NCBI RefSeq assembly: GCF_020034655.1 | Contig: NZ_JAIQDJ010000006.1 | Coordinates: 48,963 to 112,962 of the forward strand | Length of the DNA: 64,000 nucleotides | Source: Thermomonas beijingensis | GTDB lineage: Bacteria > Pseudomonadota > Gammaproteobacteria > Xanthomonadales > Xanthomonadaceae | Direction: 5' to 3' | Part shown: piece after piece, positions 26,744 through 36,900 of the stretch | Numbering within the stretch: the stretch's first letter is position 1 | Layout of the letters: each line of letters starts with the position of its first letter | Translations under genes and position numbers: made by a program | The notes under the pieces: generated by a model | The model's database searches: none | What the model was told of the DNA's origin: nothing | Seen by the model: only the letters and a program-made list of their open reading frames with translations

Positions 26744-29700
26744 TCAGGGGAGCGTGAGAACCGATGTGTTGTCGCCCGAAATGGGGTCGGTGAGCACACT
26801 GGACCTGGCGCTGAAGCGCAGCACATCGGTGGGTTTGAAACTACGCTGAGGCTTCACGGTGACGTTGAAGGTATGGGTGGAACCGGCCCGCACAACCGTG
26901 GTGGATGTGCAGACGAAACTGCTCACGCTCATGCGCTCGCAGGTCCAGCCAGCACCACCGGCCACGCCGCCTACGGAGGGCACGGGGATCTCCATGTCCA
27001 CCCACACCTGCACGCCATTCAGATCACTGCTGCCACTGTTGCGTAGCGTCAGCGTGGTGAATGCGCCCTGCAGGCTCATTTGCCGCACCGTCCACGATTG
27101 CGCGAGATCCGCGCTGGCCGGGCGCACCACCCCAATGCTCAGACGCACGGGATCATGGTCGGAGACGCGCAGCGGCGGATTGGCAGCGGTGTAGGGCGGG
27201 TTGAATTCGCCGTAATGGGCCACGCGGAAGTTGCTGTTGATGCGCGCGTGTTCCACGCTCAGGCCAGTCAGAGCCGGGTCGTTGAGCAGCGCCTGGTTGA
27301 CCACCGCATGGTCCAGGGTTTGTGCATTGCCACCAAACACATAGGAATAACGCTGCATCGGATCCGCGGTGAGTGCATCACCCAACACCAACGGTGTGGC
27401 GACGGGGCTGGCACGATATTCGATGACCGCATTTTCCGGTGCCGCGTGACCAGAAATGATGCCCATCGAATCCACATAGCCATCGTTGAACGGGAACGCG
27501 TTGAAGTCACCCACCAGCACGATTTTCTCGGCCGGGTTGGCGATTTGCATATCGTTCACCACATTGGCCAGGAACATTGCCTGTTCGGCACGCTTGTAAC
27601 GCACGCGGCTATCGACCGGATCATCGTTGCCATTGAGCGAGCGCAGATGATTGGCAATCACCGTCAATGGATAGTGACGGCCGTCGGTGAAATTGACTGC
27701 GGCGCGCAGTACCAGCGAAGGGCGATCATTCAGCAGTGACGAGGTGCAGCCAGGCGCATTCGGAGTACAGCCCAGTGGCGAGGTGCCGTAGCGGGTGTCC
27801 TTGCCCACTTGGGTCACCGAAGTGACCTCCACCCGCGACACGCCGGTGCGCACAGCGCGGCTGCTGATCAGAAACCCGACATCAATCCCGCCCACGTCGT
27901 TGCCTTCTTGCAGATACGGCACGTATTGCGGTGTGCGTGCGCAATTGCTGTTGATGTAGTTGGCAAGCGAGGTCAGGGTGCCGATGTTCTCCACTTCCAC
28001 CACGCCGAGAATGTCGGGCGATTTCACCCAATCACAGATCGCGGCGCCGGTCTTGGCCAAACGATTGGCGAAAGCGGTATTGGTGAGCACTGGCTCGCCA
28101 ATGGCTGGGTCATTGATGTTGTCGAAGAACCGCTCCAGATTGAAGCCGGCCACGGTGATGTCGTTAGCGCCGGCATCGCTGACGGCACTGGCGCTGGCGG
28201 CACCGATGACCGGTGGGTTGGCCACGTCATACAGCAACTCCCACGAGTCGCCGTAGTACGTCAGCACGCCCACCAAGTTGCTTACTGGTGCGCCGGCATC
28301 GGCGACCAGGCGTGTGCCTTGTAACGGGAACGCCTTGATGCGTTCCTGGTTGGCGTCGAAGTATGGCAGGGTGGCCTGCTTGGCTGGTGGTACCGGGAAC
28401 GGGTCGAGGATGCTCAGGCCCGGTTCGCGCATCGGCCGCGGCACGCCTGCAATCACGAATTCAAACGCCGTATTGCTGTCACTTGACGTGGCATTGGGTT
28501 CGTTGATGTTGCCATCGGTCTGCGCGGTGACCACGCCCTGTGCCACGCTGACCAGCATGCCCTCCAAGCGCTCCATGGTTGCCGGCTCACTGGCCGGGCC
28601 GGCCAGTGCGGCGGTTAATTCCACTGGCGTGGGCAGGGCCATGCCGTGTGCCAGTACCGCCACACCGGGCGAGACCAACTCGGTGGTCGGGGTGGCGCTG
28701 CTGCCAGCAAATTCATCCACCGTGCCCACCACGCGGGCATGGTCACCCACGGCCACCATATTGGGAGCGGCGGCGGTGAATACGAAAATGCCGTCCGAGG
28801 TTGCAGCATCGCCATCGGCGGCGGCTGTGCCGCTGCCAAAGGACTGCAGGAAGAAGCCATTGCTGCGTTTGCCGGTGACCACGCCCTCGGTCATCTTCAA
28901 CTGGCCATTGAACGGGGAAAGCTCACCGCTGCCTTGGATCGCGCCGATCGAGGTAATGACGATGTCGTCATTGGTAATCGTGCCGGTGCCTACACCCGCG
29001 CCCGATGCGATATTGGCAGCGACCGGATTGCTGAGGGTGACCAGGAAGGTTTCGTTGATCTCCAGATCGGTATCGCCCAGTACGCTCACACTGACGGTGG
29101 TGCTGGTCTGGCCGGCGGGGATGCTGGCGGTACCCGATGCGGCGAGGAAATCCACCCCCGACGTGGCTGAGTCGCTGCTGGTGGCGTAATTGACCTTGAC
29201 ACCGCCGGCGGGTGCCGGGGCACTCAGGGCAATGGTGAACGTGAATAGGGTGCTGCCGTTATCGCCTTCAAGTTGGGTGACGTTGTTGATCGAGAGCTGG
29301 GGCAGTGCAGCACCGCCCACGGTGATCGAAAAATCGTCGATGGCCAAGCCGTCATCGGCCCCGGTGGCATCGGCATCCAGCCAACGCAAGCAGAAGGTGC
29401 TGCCGATGGGGATCGACACGCTGCTGATGGTGGCGGCCAGGTCCTGACGGTTGCCAGCGGCATTGCCGTCCTTGGCTCCGGTGGTGGTGGTGGTGGGGGT
29501 GCTGAAATCCAGCCCATCCACATCCACCCAGGTGCCGGTGGTCAGTGAGGTGGCATTGAGACTGTACTGAAAGTCCAGGCGATCGCTGCGGGCAGCGGTG
29601 CCCAGACGCCACTGCTCGCCGGTGTAGGCCACATCGAAGCTGCCCAATGCGCTGGCGGTATTGTTGACAAAGCAGGCTCCGAACGAGGGCACAAGATTGC

Positions 29701-29989
29701 CGCTGCGCAAGCTGCCCAATGCGCGCTCGCTGCTGCCGGCAGCGCCAAAGCTGTAGGTGTCGCCGGTATTGCTGGAGCCGGTGCCGGCAGTGTAGGTGCC
29801 ATTGGCGCTGGCACCCGTCTCATTCATCAACCAGCCCACCGGTAGTGTTGAACTGGTGCCGGTATTGGCCAAGGTGTCGAAATTCTGGGTGTAGCTGCCG
29901 CCGCTCAGGCTGACTTGGGCATGCGCTGCCAGTGGTGAACAGAACACCATCGCTGCCAGCGCCAAGCGCTGCAGTGGAAGATTGATCAT
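26744..29989 (-). CDS. ExeM/NucH-family extracellular endonuclease
   Basis: 1081 residues. A signal peptide (about 1-24, AAHAQ) leads to a beta-rich N-terminal domain, then a Calx-beta domain (about 230-340, with INETFLVTLSNP and GTGTITNDD). A YhcR-type OB-fold region follows (near ITSIGAIQGSGELSPFNGQ). The endonuclease/exonuclease/phosphatase domain occupies about 610-950, with FNLERFFDN, IANHLRSLNG, LVGDFNAFP and the catalytic SDHDP. The C-terminal roughly 110 residues form a DUF11-like beta domain. ExeM-like nucleases degrade extracellular DNA and affect biofilms. It is probably secreted. No secretion genes are adjacent. Confidence 0.88.
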   Translation of the reverse strand: MINLPLQRLALAAMVFCSPLAAHAQVSLSGGSYTQNFDTLANTGTSSTLPVGWLMNETGASANGTYTAGTGSSNTGDTYSFGAAGSSERALGSLRSGNLVPSFGACFVNNTASALGSFDVAYTGEQWRLGTAARSDRLDFQYSLNATSLTTGTWVDVDGLDFSTPTTTTTGAKDGNAAGNRQDLAATISSVSIPIGSTFCLRWLDADATGADDGLAIDDFSITVGGAALPQLSINNVTQLEGDNGSTLFTFTIALSAPAPAGGVKVNYATSSDSATSGVDFLAASGTASIPAGQTSTTVSVSVLGDTDLEINETFLVTLSNPVAANIASGAGVGTGTITNDDIVITSIGAIQGSGELSPFNGQLKMTEGVVTGKRSNGFFLQSFGSGTAAADGDAATSDGIFVFTAAAPNMVAVGDHARVVGTVDEFAGSSATPTTELVSPGVAVLAHGMALPTPVELTAALAGPASEPATMERLEGMLVSVAQGVVTAQTDGNINEPNATSSDSNTAFEFVIAGVPRPMREPGLSILDPFPVPPAKQATLPYFDANQERIKAFPLQGTRLVADAGAPVSNLVGVLTYYGDSWELLYDVANPPVIGAASASAVSDAGANDITVAGFNLERFFDNINDPAIGEPVLTNTAFANRLAKTGAAICDWVKSPDILGVVEVENIGTLTSLANYINSNCARTPQYVPYLQEGNDVGGIDVGFLISSRAVRTGVSRVEVTSVTQVGKDTRYGTSPLGCTPNAPGCTSSLLNDRPSLVLRAAVNFTDGRHYPLTVIANHLRSLNGNDDPVDSRVRYKRAEQAMFLANVVNDMQIANPAEKIVLVGDFNAFPFNDGYVDSMGIISGHAAPENAVIEYRASPVATPLVLGDALTADPMQRYSYVFGGNAQTLDHAVVNQALLNDPALTGLSVEHARINSNFRVAHYGEFNPPYTAANPPLRVSDHDPVRLSIGVVRPASADLAQSWTVRQMSLQGAFTTLTLRNSGSSDLNGVQVWVDMEIPVPSVGGVAGGAGWTCERMSVSSFVCTSTTVVRAGSTHTFNVTVKPQRSFKPTDVLRFSARSSVLTDPISGDNTSVLTLP

Positions 29990-30114
29990 GTGATTTCCCG
30001 GAAATGGTCAGCAAACCAAATAGTCGGTTCGCACCCGTGCGATTTTGCCGCATCTGCATGGCAGTTGCGTGACGCAGTGCAAGATGACCCGGCCAGGCAT
30101 GCCACAATTCCAAC

Positions 30115-30990
30115 ATGACCAGTGAAAATAACCAGCGTGACCTAGAGGCCGGCATTCATACTGATCTGCATGGACGGTTGACCTATGCCGGGTACTTGCG
30201 CCTGGATCAGTTGTTGATCGCGCAGCAGCCGCTATCCAGCCCGCCGCATCATGACGAGATGCTGTTCATCATCCAGCACCAAACCTCCGAGCTGTGGCTG
30301 AAGTTGCTGATCCACGAGCTGAGTGCGGCGGTTGCGCACCTGCGCAATGACCGGGTGGGGCAGTTCGGCAAGGTAGTCGCGCGTTGCAAGCGGGTGTTGG
30401 AGCAATTGACCGCGCAATGGACCGTGTTGGAAACGTTGACGCCCTCGGAATACATGCAGTTCCGCGGTGTGCTGGGACCGTCATCCGGATTCCAGTCCCT
30501 GCAATATCGCACTGTGGAATTCTTGTTGGGTAACAAGAATGCGGCAATGCTGAAGGTGTTTGCGCATGACCCGCAGGGCCAATCCGCATTGCAGTGCGTG
30601 TTGCAGGCCCCAAGTTTGTATGACGAATTTTTGCGTTACCTGGCGCGTTGGGGGCATTCGGTGCCTGCGGCTAATCTGCAGCGCGACTGGAGCTTGCCGC
30701 ATGTGCAAGATGCCGAGCTGTTGCCGGTATTCGAGCGCATTTACGAAGATACCGATCGTTATTGGCGCGAGTATCAGTTGTGCGAGGATCTGGTGGATCT
30801 GGAAAGCCAGTTTCAGCTTTGGCGTTTCCGCCACATGCGCACGGTGCAGCGCATCATTGGCTTCAAACCCGGCACTGGCGGATCCAGTGGGGTGTCCTTT
30901 CTCAAACGTGCGCTGGAGTTGACGTTTTTCCCGGAGCTATTCGAAGTGCGCACCTCGATTGGACCGGATCGCGGCAGCCCGGGTAGTTAA
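30115..30990 (+). CDS. kynA: tryptophan 2,3-dioxygenase
   Basis: 291 residues of the haem-dependent TDO family; it opens tryptophan to N-formylkynurenine. Characteristic blocks: [33 protein letters not shown] (substrate-binding region), [13 protein letters not shown] and [24 protein letters not shown], where the haem-ligand His is in the RHM segment. No other kynurenine-pathway gene is in the window. It is divergent from the nuclease gene. Confidence 0.95.
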   Translation: MTSENNQRDLEAGIHTDLHGRLTYAGYLRLDQLLIAQQPLSSPPHHDEMLFIIQHQTSELWLKLLIHELSAAVAHLRNDRVGQFGKVVARCKRVLEQLTAQWTVLETLTPSEYMQFRGVLGPSSGFQSLQYRTVEFLLGNKNAAMLKVFAHDPQGQSALQCVLQAPSLYDEFLRYLARWGHSVPAANLQRDWSLPHVQDAELLPVFERIYEDTDRYWREYQLCEDLVDLESQFQLWRFRHMRTVQRIIGFKPGTGGSSGVSFLKRALELTFFPELFEVRTSIGPDRGSPGS

Positions 30991-31273
30991 GAAGCGTGGC
31001 GTGTGGGCCGGACTTGAGCGCGACGGTGATGCCAAGTTTGTCGCGCAAGGCGCGCTCCCACCAGAGCCCGCGGCCATATCCCGCGCGAGCGGCCCTTGGC
31101 CGCACAGAGTGGTTGCAGCCGGGGAGTGATCGTTTGCTGCATCGCAGCATCCAAATCCTGAATGCGCAAGGTTTGACGTAACGCTGCCGGGTCGGCCATC
31201 CTCGCCCGGTTCCGCGCCCTGCGTTGGCCCGGTTCGACATCCTTTCAACGCCTAACCAGATGGGGGAGCCCGC

Positions 31274-32803
31274 ATGAGCGGAGCCGCTGCAATCACACCG
31301 GTGAATCCACCGGAATTCCCGCAACTCATGGGGCATCCACGCCCGTTGTGGATGTTGTTCATGTCGGAGTTCTGGGAGCGCTTTGCGTTCTACGGCATCC
31401 GCTGGGCGATGGTGCTGTACATCGTCGCGCAGTTCCACGGTGGCGACGCCAGTGGCGAAAAACCCGCCAGCGAGTTGTACGGCGCGTATCTGGCGCTGGT
31501 GTATGCCGGTGCGATCTTCGGCGGTTATGTGGCCGACAAGTTGATTGGCTTCCAGCGTTCCATTTTATTGGGCGCCATCGTGATGTCGGCGGGCTTGTTC
31601 TTGCTGGCATCACCCACCGAAACCATGTTCAAGCTGGGGCTGGCCACTATTATCGTGGGCAACGGCCTGTTCAAGCCGATCATCTCCACCATGGTGGGCA
31701 AGCTGTATGCCACCAGCGATGAGCGCCGTGATTCCGGCTTCACCATCTTTTACATGGGCATCAACATCGGCGCACTGCTGGCACCGTTGATCACCCAGTA
31801 TTTGGCCAAGAAATTGTTTGGCATCGACGGCATGCCGGCCTACAAGGTGGTGTTCATTGCCGCAGGGATCGGCATGTTGCTGAGCTTGGTGTGGTTCTGG
31901 TTTGGCCGCGCTCAGCTCAAGGGCATTGGCTTGCCGGCAGCCCATCAAACCGGCATGCGCAATGTCAGCTTGGTCTTGCTGTTCGGCGTGGTGATCGGCA
32001 TCCCGCTGTTCTATGCGTTGTTGACCATTGATGCCACCCTGCTGCAAGGCATTTTGATGGCCCTGTTCATCATTCCGGCGGTCATGCTGCTGCGTGAAGG
32101 CGTGGTGGAAGGCGCGGTGGCACGTGACAAGGTGGTGGCAATGTTGATCATCTTCACCTTCAACGTGTTGTTCTGGTGTTTCTTCGAGCAAGCCGGCAGT
32201 TCATTCAACTTCCTTGCCGAGAAGATCGTCAACCGCGACATCGGCATGCAAGGGCTGTTCCAGGCGTTGGCGGGTACCCATGATTTCCCGGTGTCGTGGT
32301 TCCAGTCGGTGAACTCGGTGGCGATCATCGTGCTGGCCCCGATCCTGGCGTGGTTGTGGGTGAAGATGGGCAAGAACAATCCGATCATCCCGCGCAAGTT
32401 TGGCCTGGGCCTGATCTTCAACGGTTTGGCGTTCTTGTTGCTGATGGTGGCGCTGAAGAGCATGGTGGATGGTAGCGGCAAGATCCCGTTCTGGACCTTG
32501 TTCATGGTCTATGTGATCCAGTCGGTGGGTGAGCTGTGCCTGTCGCCGATTGGGTTGTCGATGACCACCAAGCTGGCCCCCGCACGGTTGGCGGGCATGG
32601 CGATGGGTTGCTGGTTCCTGTCGATTGCTATTGGCAATAACCTGGCCGGCATTTTTGCCGGGATCGTCAGCGGCGAAGGCGGCATGTCAGTGGCCTCCGC
32701 ACACGCCGGCTATACCTTCGGCTTCTATGCCTTGGTCGGCGCTGGCGCGTTGTTGTTCCTGATAGCGCCGCTGATCCAGCGCTGGATGCACGGCGTGAAG
32801 TAA
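31274..32803 (+). CDS. POT-family proton-coupled oligopeptide transporter
   Basis: 509 residues, polytopic. It contains the POT signatures: FMSEFWERFAFYGIRW in the first helix region (E-x-x-E-R-F-x-Y-Y-like), GAIFGGYVADKLIGFQRSI, and FTIFYMGINIGALLAPLI. It imports di- and tripeptides with protons across the inner membrane. A strong terminator follows. It is separated from kynA by 283 bp, which contain no intact gene. Confidence 0.93.
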   Translation: MSGAAAITPVNPPEFPQLMGHPRPLWMLFMSEFWERFAFYGIRWAMVLYIVAQFHGGDASGEKPASELYGAYLALVYAGAIFGGYVADKLIGFQRSILLGAIVMSAGLFLLASPTETMFKLGLATIIVGNGLFKPIISTMVGKLYATSDERRDSGFTIFYMGINIGALLAPLITQYLAKKLFGIDGMPAYKVVFIAAGIGMLLSLVWFWFGRAQLKGIGLPAAHQTGMRNVSLVLLFGVVIGIPLFYALLTIDATLLQGILMALFIIPAVMLLREGVVEGAVARDKVVAMLIIFTFNVLFWCFFEQAGSSFNFLAEKIVNRDIGMQGLFQALAGTHDFPVSWFQSVNSVAIIVLAPILAWLWVKMGKNNPIIPRKFGLGLIFNGLAFLLLMVALKSMVDGSGKIPFWTLFMVYVIQSVGELCLSPIGLSMTTKLAPARLAGMAMGCWFLSIAIGNNLAGIFAGIVSGEGGMSVASAHAGYTFGFYALVGAGALLFLIAPLIQRWMHGVK

Positions 32804-32829
32804 GTCTTGTCCGGCAGGGCACACGCAAA

Positions 32830-32853
32830 CGGCGGCCTTCGGGCCGCCGTTTT
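32830..32853 (+). terminator. terminator after the POT transporter
   Basis: Perfect 8-bp stem CGGCGGCC / GGCCGCCG with a TTCG tetraloop and TTTT tail, 26 bp after the stop codon and just before the convergent DeoR gene. Confidence 0.92.
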
Positions 32854-32873
32854 GCATTGCAAAGGCGCAACGG

Positions 32874-33641
32874 TCAGGCGGCGATGATGACCTCAATCCC
32901 CAATGCGCGCAGGCCATCGTGATAGTCCATGCCGATGCCGCTATCGGTAATCACGCAGTGAATGGCATCAAGCTTGGCGATGCGGTGCAGGCTGACCTTG
33001 CCGAACTTGCTGGAGTCGGTCAGTACCACGATTTTGCGGGCGCGCTCCACCATGCGGTGATTGAGCAGGGCTTCGGCCTCATGGTGGGTGGTCGCACCAA
33101 ACTGTAGATCCAGCCCATCCACGCCCAAAAACAGGGTATCGAAACTGAAGCTTTGCAAGCTGGCTTCGGCCTGCATGCCATGCAGCGAGAGCGAGGGCTG
33201 ATGCAACAAGCCGCCAGTGAGGCGCAGGGTGATGCCTTGTGCGCCGGCCAGCTCCCACGCGATGTTCAGGCCATTGGTCATCACCGTTACATCGCGCTGG
33301 TTGCGCAGGTGGCGGGCCAGCATCATGGTGGTCGAACCGGAGTCCAGGATGATGTTGTCGCCAGGCTTGACCAGTGCAGTGGCGCTAGCACCAATGGCGT
33401 CCTTCAGCGGCAGATTGAGGCTGTCTTTCTCGTGGATGCCGTGCTCTTGCGGCGGTGTGCGCAGCAGGTTGGCACCGCCGTGGTTGCGGATCACCAAGCC
33501 CTGCGCTTCCAGCTGGTTGAGGTCGGCGCGGATGGTGACCGCCGAGACGTCATGACGCTCCACCAGCGCGCTTACTTGCACGCTGCCGTGTTGCAGCAGG
33601 TGTTCCATGATCTGTTGGCGGCGTTGGCGGGTATTGCGCAT
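32874..33641 (-). CDS. agaR: DeoR-family repressor, AgaR-like
   Basis: 255 residues. The N-terminal DeoR helix-turn-helix (about 3-57: RQRRQQIMEHLLQHGSVQVSALVERHDVSAVTIRADL) is followed by a sugar-phosphate-sensing DeoR C-terminal domain with NIILDSGSTTMMLA, VMTNGLNIA and FLGVDGLD. ATG 33641 is preferred over a TTG at 33668. It is divergent from the GH31 glycosidase gene; both the intergenic region and the distant agaZ promoter carry TTTC boxes, suggesting one regulator for both. The GalNAc role is inferred. Confidence 0.85.
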   Translation of the reverse strand: MRNTRQRRQQIMEHLLQHGSVQVSALVERHDVSAVTIRADLNQLEAQGLVIRNHGGANLLRTPPQEHGIHEKDSLNLPLKDAIGASATALVKPGDNIILDSGSTTMMLARHLRNQRDVTVMTNGLNIAWELAGAQGITLRLTGGLLHQPSLSLHGMQAEASLQSFSFDTLFLGVDGLDLQFGATTHHEAEALLNHRMVERARKIVVLTDSSKFGKVSLHRIAKLDAIHCVITDSGIGMDYHDGLRALGIEVIIAA

Positions 33642-33803
33642 GCGGAGACTCGAAAGTTGTAGAGGCAAAGCGCAAGCTTAACGTTTCGAATGGGCGTCCG
33701 TGCAGTGTGCGGCGAGGCGTGTCGCGGACTGTCCTTAATGCGTCGTTATCGCCATGCATTGAAACGTGAATGGGGGTTTGCGAAACAATAGTAAATTCAT
33801 ATC

Positions 33804-33875
33804 TTTCGATATGGCTATTTATCTTTCATATTTATTTCATTTCTATTGACATTGCGAAAATCATTGCCCTAAAGT
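33804..33875 (+). promoter_or_regulatory. GH31 gene promoter with TTTC boxes
   Basis: TTTC boxes begin at 33804, 33824, 33835 and 33840, mostly on a 10-11 bp phase, within a 40-bp AT-rich patch. They run up to a consensus -35 TTGACA (33846-33851). The best -10 is TAAAGT (33870-33875) with an 18-bp spacer. Bound repressor would abut or cover the -35. The pattern matches the agaZ upstream boxes. Confidence 0.55.
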
Positions 33876-33927
33876 CGGCGTCGGTGGCTGACAATCACCG
33901 CTATTGATACGTCTTCCGGGGTTTTCC

Positions 33928-36900
33928 ATGCCGATCCAATCACCACGCAAGCAGGCGTTGGCAGCTGCACTCGCCATCACGTTGGCATTGCTTGCCGCGC
34001 CACTCGCGGCGGCCTCACTGGGTAGTCTGCGCATGCTCAGTGCCACCGCCGCGACCGCCACTGCCGCGCCGGGTTGGGACATCATCACCAGCAACGGCAG
34101 CCGCTTGCGCATCGAAGTGTTGCGCAGCGATGTGATCCATGTGCAAGCCGGCCGCAATGGCGTGCTCAGCCCCGCCGGCGACAAGGCCGCGCCCATCGTG
34201 TTGCCTCAGCCGGTGGTGGGCACCGCCGCCAGTTTGGAAGAAGACGCCAAGGAAATCCGCATCCGCACCGATGCCTTGGTGCTGCACATCCAACGCCAGC
34301 CGTTGCTGCTCTCGCTGGAGCGTGTTCACGCCGGCAAATCGGTAGCGCTGTGGCATGAAGTGCAGCCGTTGCAATTGGACAGCACGCAAAGCGTGCAGGT
34401 GCTCTCTTCCAATGCGAATGAACAGTTCTTTGGGGGTGGCCAGCAAAACGGGCGCTATGCATTCAAGGGCCGTGAGCTGCCGATTTCCTACTCCGGCGGT
34501 TGGGAAGAAGGCGACCGCCCCAGCCCCGCGCCGATGTTGCTGAGCTCATCCGGCTGGGGCATGTTGCGCAACACGTGGAGTGACGGCGTGTATGACCTGC
34601 GCGATGCCGATACGGCCACGCTGGCACACAAGGAAGATCGCTTCGATGTGTATTACTTCGTCGGCAATGATCTGCATGCGCTGCTGGATCGCTACACCGC
34701 ATTGACTGGCCGCGCCGGCATGTTGCCGCGCTGGGGCTATTCGTATGGCGATGCCGATTGCTACAACGATGGCGACAACAACAAGAAACCCGGCACCGTG
34801 CCGGAAGGCTGGAGCGACGGCCCCACCGGCACCACGCCGGATGTGATTGACAGCGTGGCCAAAAAATATCGCGAGTACGCCATGCCGGGCGGCTGGATTC
34901 TGCCCAATGATGGCTACGGCTGCGGCTATACCGATTTGCCGAAGGTGGTGCAAGGCTTGGCCAAGTACGGCTTCCGCACCGGGTTATGGACCGAAAACGG
35001 CGTGGACAAAATCGCTTGGGAAGTGGGCAAGGCCGGTACCCGCGTGCAAAAGCTCGATGTGGCCTGGACCGGCAAGGGCTACCAGTTTGCGATGGATGCC
35101 AACCAGCAGGCGTATGACGGCATCCTCAATAATGCCGACGCGCGCCCGTTCCTGTGGACGGTGATGGGGTGGGCCGGAATCCAGCGCTATGCGGTGGCGT
35201 GGACGGGCGATCAAAGCGGCAGCTGGGATTACATCCGCTGGCATATCCCCACCCTCATTGGCTCCGGGCTGTCGGGCTATGCATATGCCACTGGCGATGT
35301 GGACGGCATCTTCGGCGGCAGCGCGGAAACCTACAGCCGCGATTTGCAATGGAAAAGTTTTACCCCCGTGTTGATGGGGATGTCGGGATGGTCGGCCAAT
35401 GCGCGCAAACACCCGTGGGCATTCGATGAGCCGTATCGCAGTATCAACCGCGACTATTTGCTGTTGAAGATGCGGCTGACGCCGTACATGTATGGCTTGG
35501 CACGTGAGGCCGAACAGACCGGCGCGCCGCTGGTGCGCGGCCTGCTCTGGGATTATCCAAACGACCCGCAAGCCTTCAGCGAGGCGCACAAATACCAATT
35601 CCTGCTGGGCCGCGAGTTGCTGGTGGCGCCGGTGTATCGCAGCCAAGCGGCCAGCCGTGGCTGGCGTCGCGATATCCACCTGCCGCAAGGCCGCTGGTTC
35701 GATTACTGGGATGGCCGGCAAGTGACTGCCGGAGCACAAGGCCGTGATCTGGATCGTGCCGTGGACTTGAAAACATTGCCGCTGTTTGTGCGTTCCGGAG
35801 CGATTTTGCCGATGTATCCGGCGATGCTGTTCGAGGGCGAAAAGCCCATCGATGAGGTGACCTTTGATCTGTATCCGCAAGGGCAATCGCAATACACCTT
35901 GTACGAGGACGATGGCAATAGCCGCCAATACCAGCGTGGTGAATTCAGTACCCAAACCATCAGCGTACAAGCGCCCGAACAAGGCAGTGGCGAAGTGCGC
36001 GTGCAGATTGCGGCGGTGCAGGGCGGTTATGCCGGGCAATTGCCGCAGCGCCACTACAGCTTGCGTGTGCTCAGCCGGCAAGCGCCGCAGGCGGTGCAGG
36101 TGGATGGGCATGCCTTGTCGAAGCTGGCCAATCGCGCCGCCTTCGATGCCGGTGGTGAAGGCTGGTATTTCGATGCCAGCGATCGCCACGGCAGCATCCT
36201 TGTGCGCACCGCTGCGGCGGATATTCGCCATGCGCTTGCGATTACCTTGCTGATTCCGCAATCCCGGCAAGCCAGTGATGATGCTTATCCAGCCGCGCCA
36301 GCATTGGGACGTACGCTGCCGATGGATGGCTTGCTGGTGGTCAACCGCCCCGCCGAAGAGCCGGGGCATCCGTTGGAAAACGCCTTCGATGATGACCCTG
36401 CGACATGGTTCCGGAGTGTGCGCAATCAAGCCGTGCGTACCGGTGCGATCGAGTGGACGGTAGGCTTTGGCGAACGCAAATTGATCGACGGGATCGAGAT
36501 CGCCCCACGCGCCGACAAGAATTGGAAATACGGACAGGTGCGCGATTACGAGGTGTATTTGGCCGACAGCAATGGCGAATGGGGCGCACGGATTGCCAGC
36601 GGTCGCTTGCAGCTGGAACAAGGCACGCAGCGCATCACGTTTGCCCCGCATGCCGGCCGCATGCTGCGCTTCCGCGTGCTGTCGGTGCAGAACCCGGAAG
36701 GCGACGGTGCCAGCAATACCGACCCGATGGTGACTGCCGCGCAAGCGGGGGCCGCGCGTGCGGTGGATGCCCAGCAACCACGCGACGTGGGTCCCATCAC
36801 CTTGTCCAGCTTCCACATTCTTGAGCATCAAGGTGACGAACGCCCGCAGCAGGTGCGCTACCTGTCCGCGCTGGCGCTGCCGGCCGCATTGACGGCAGCG

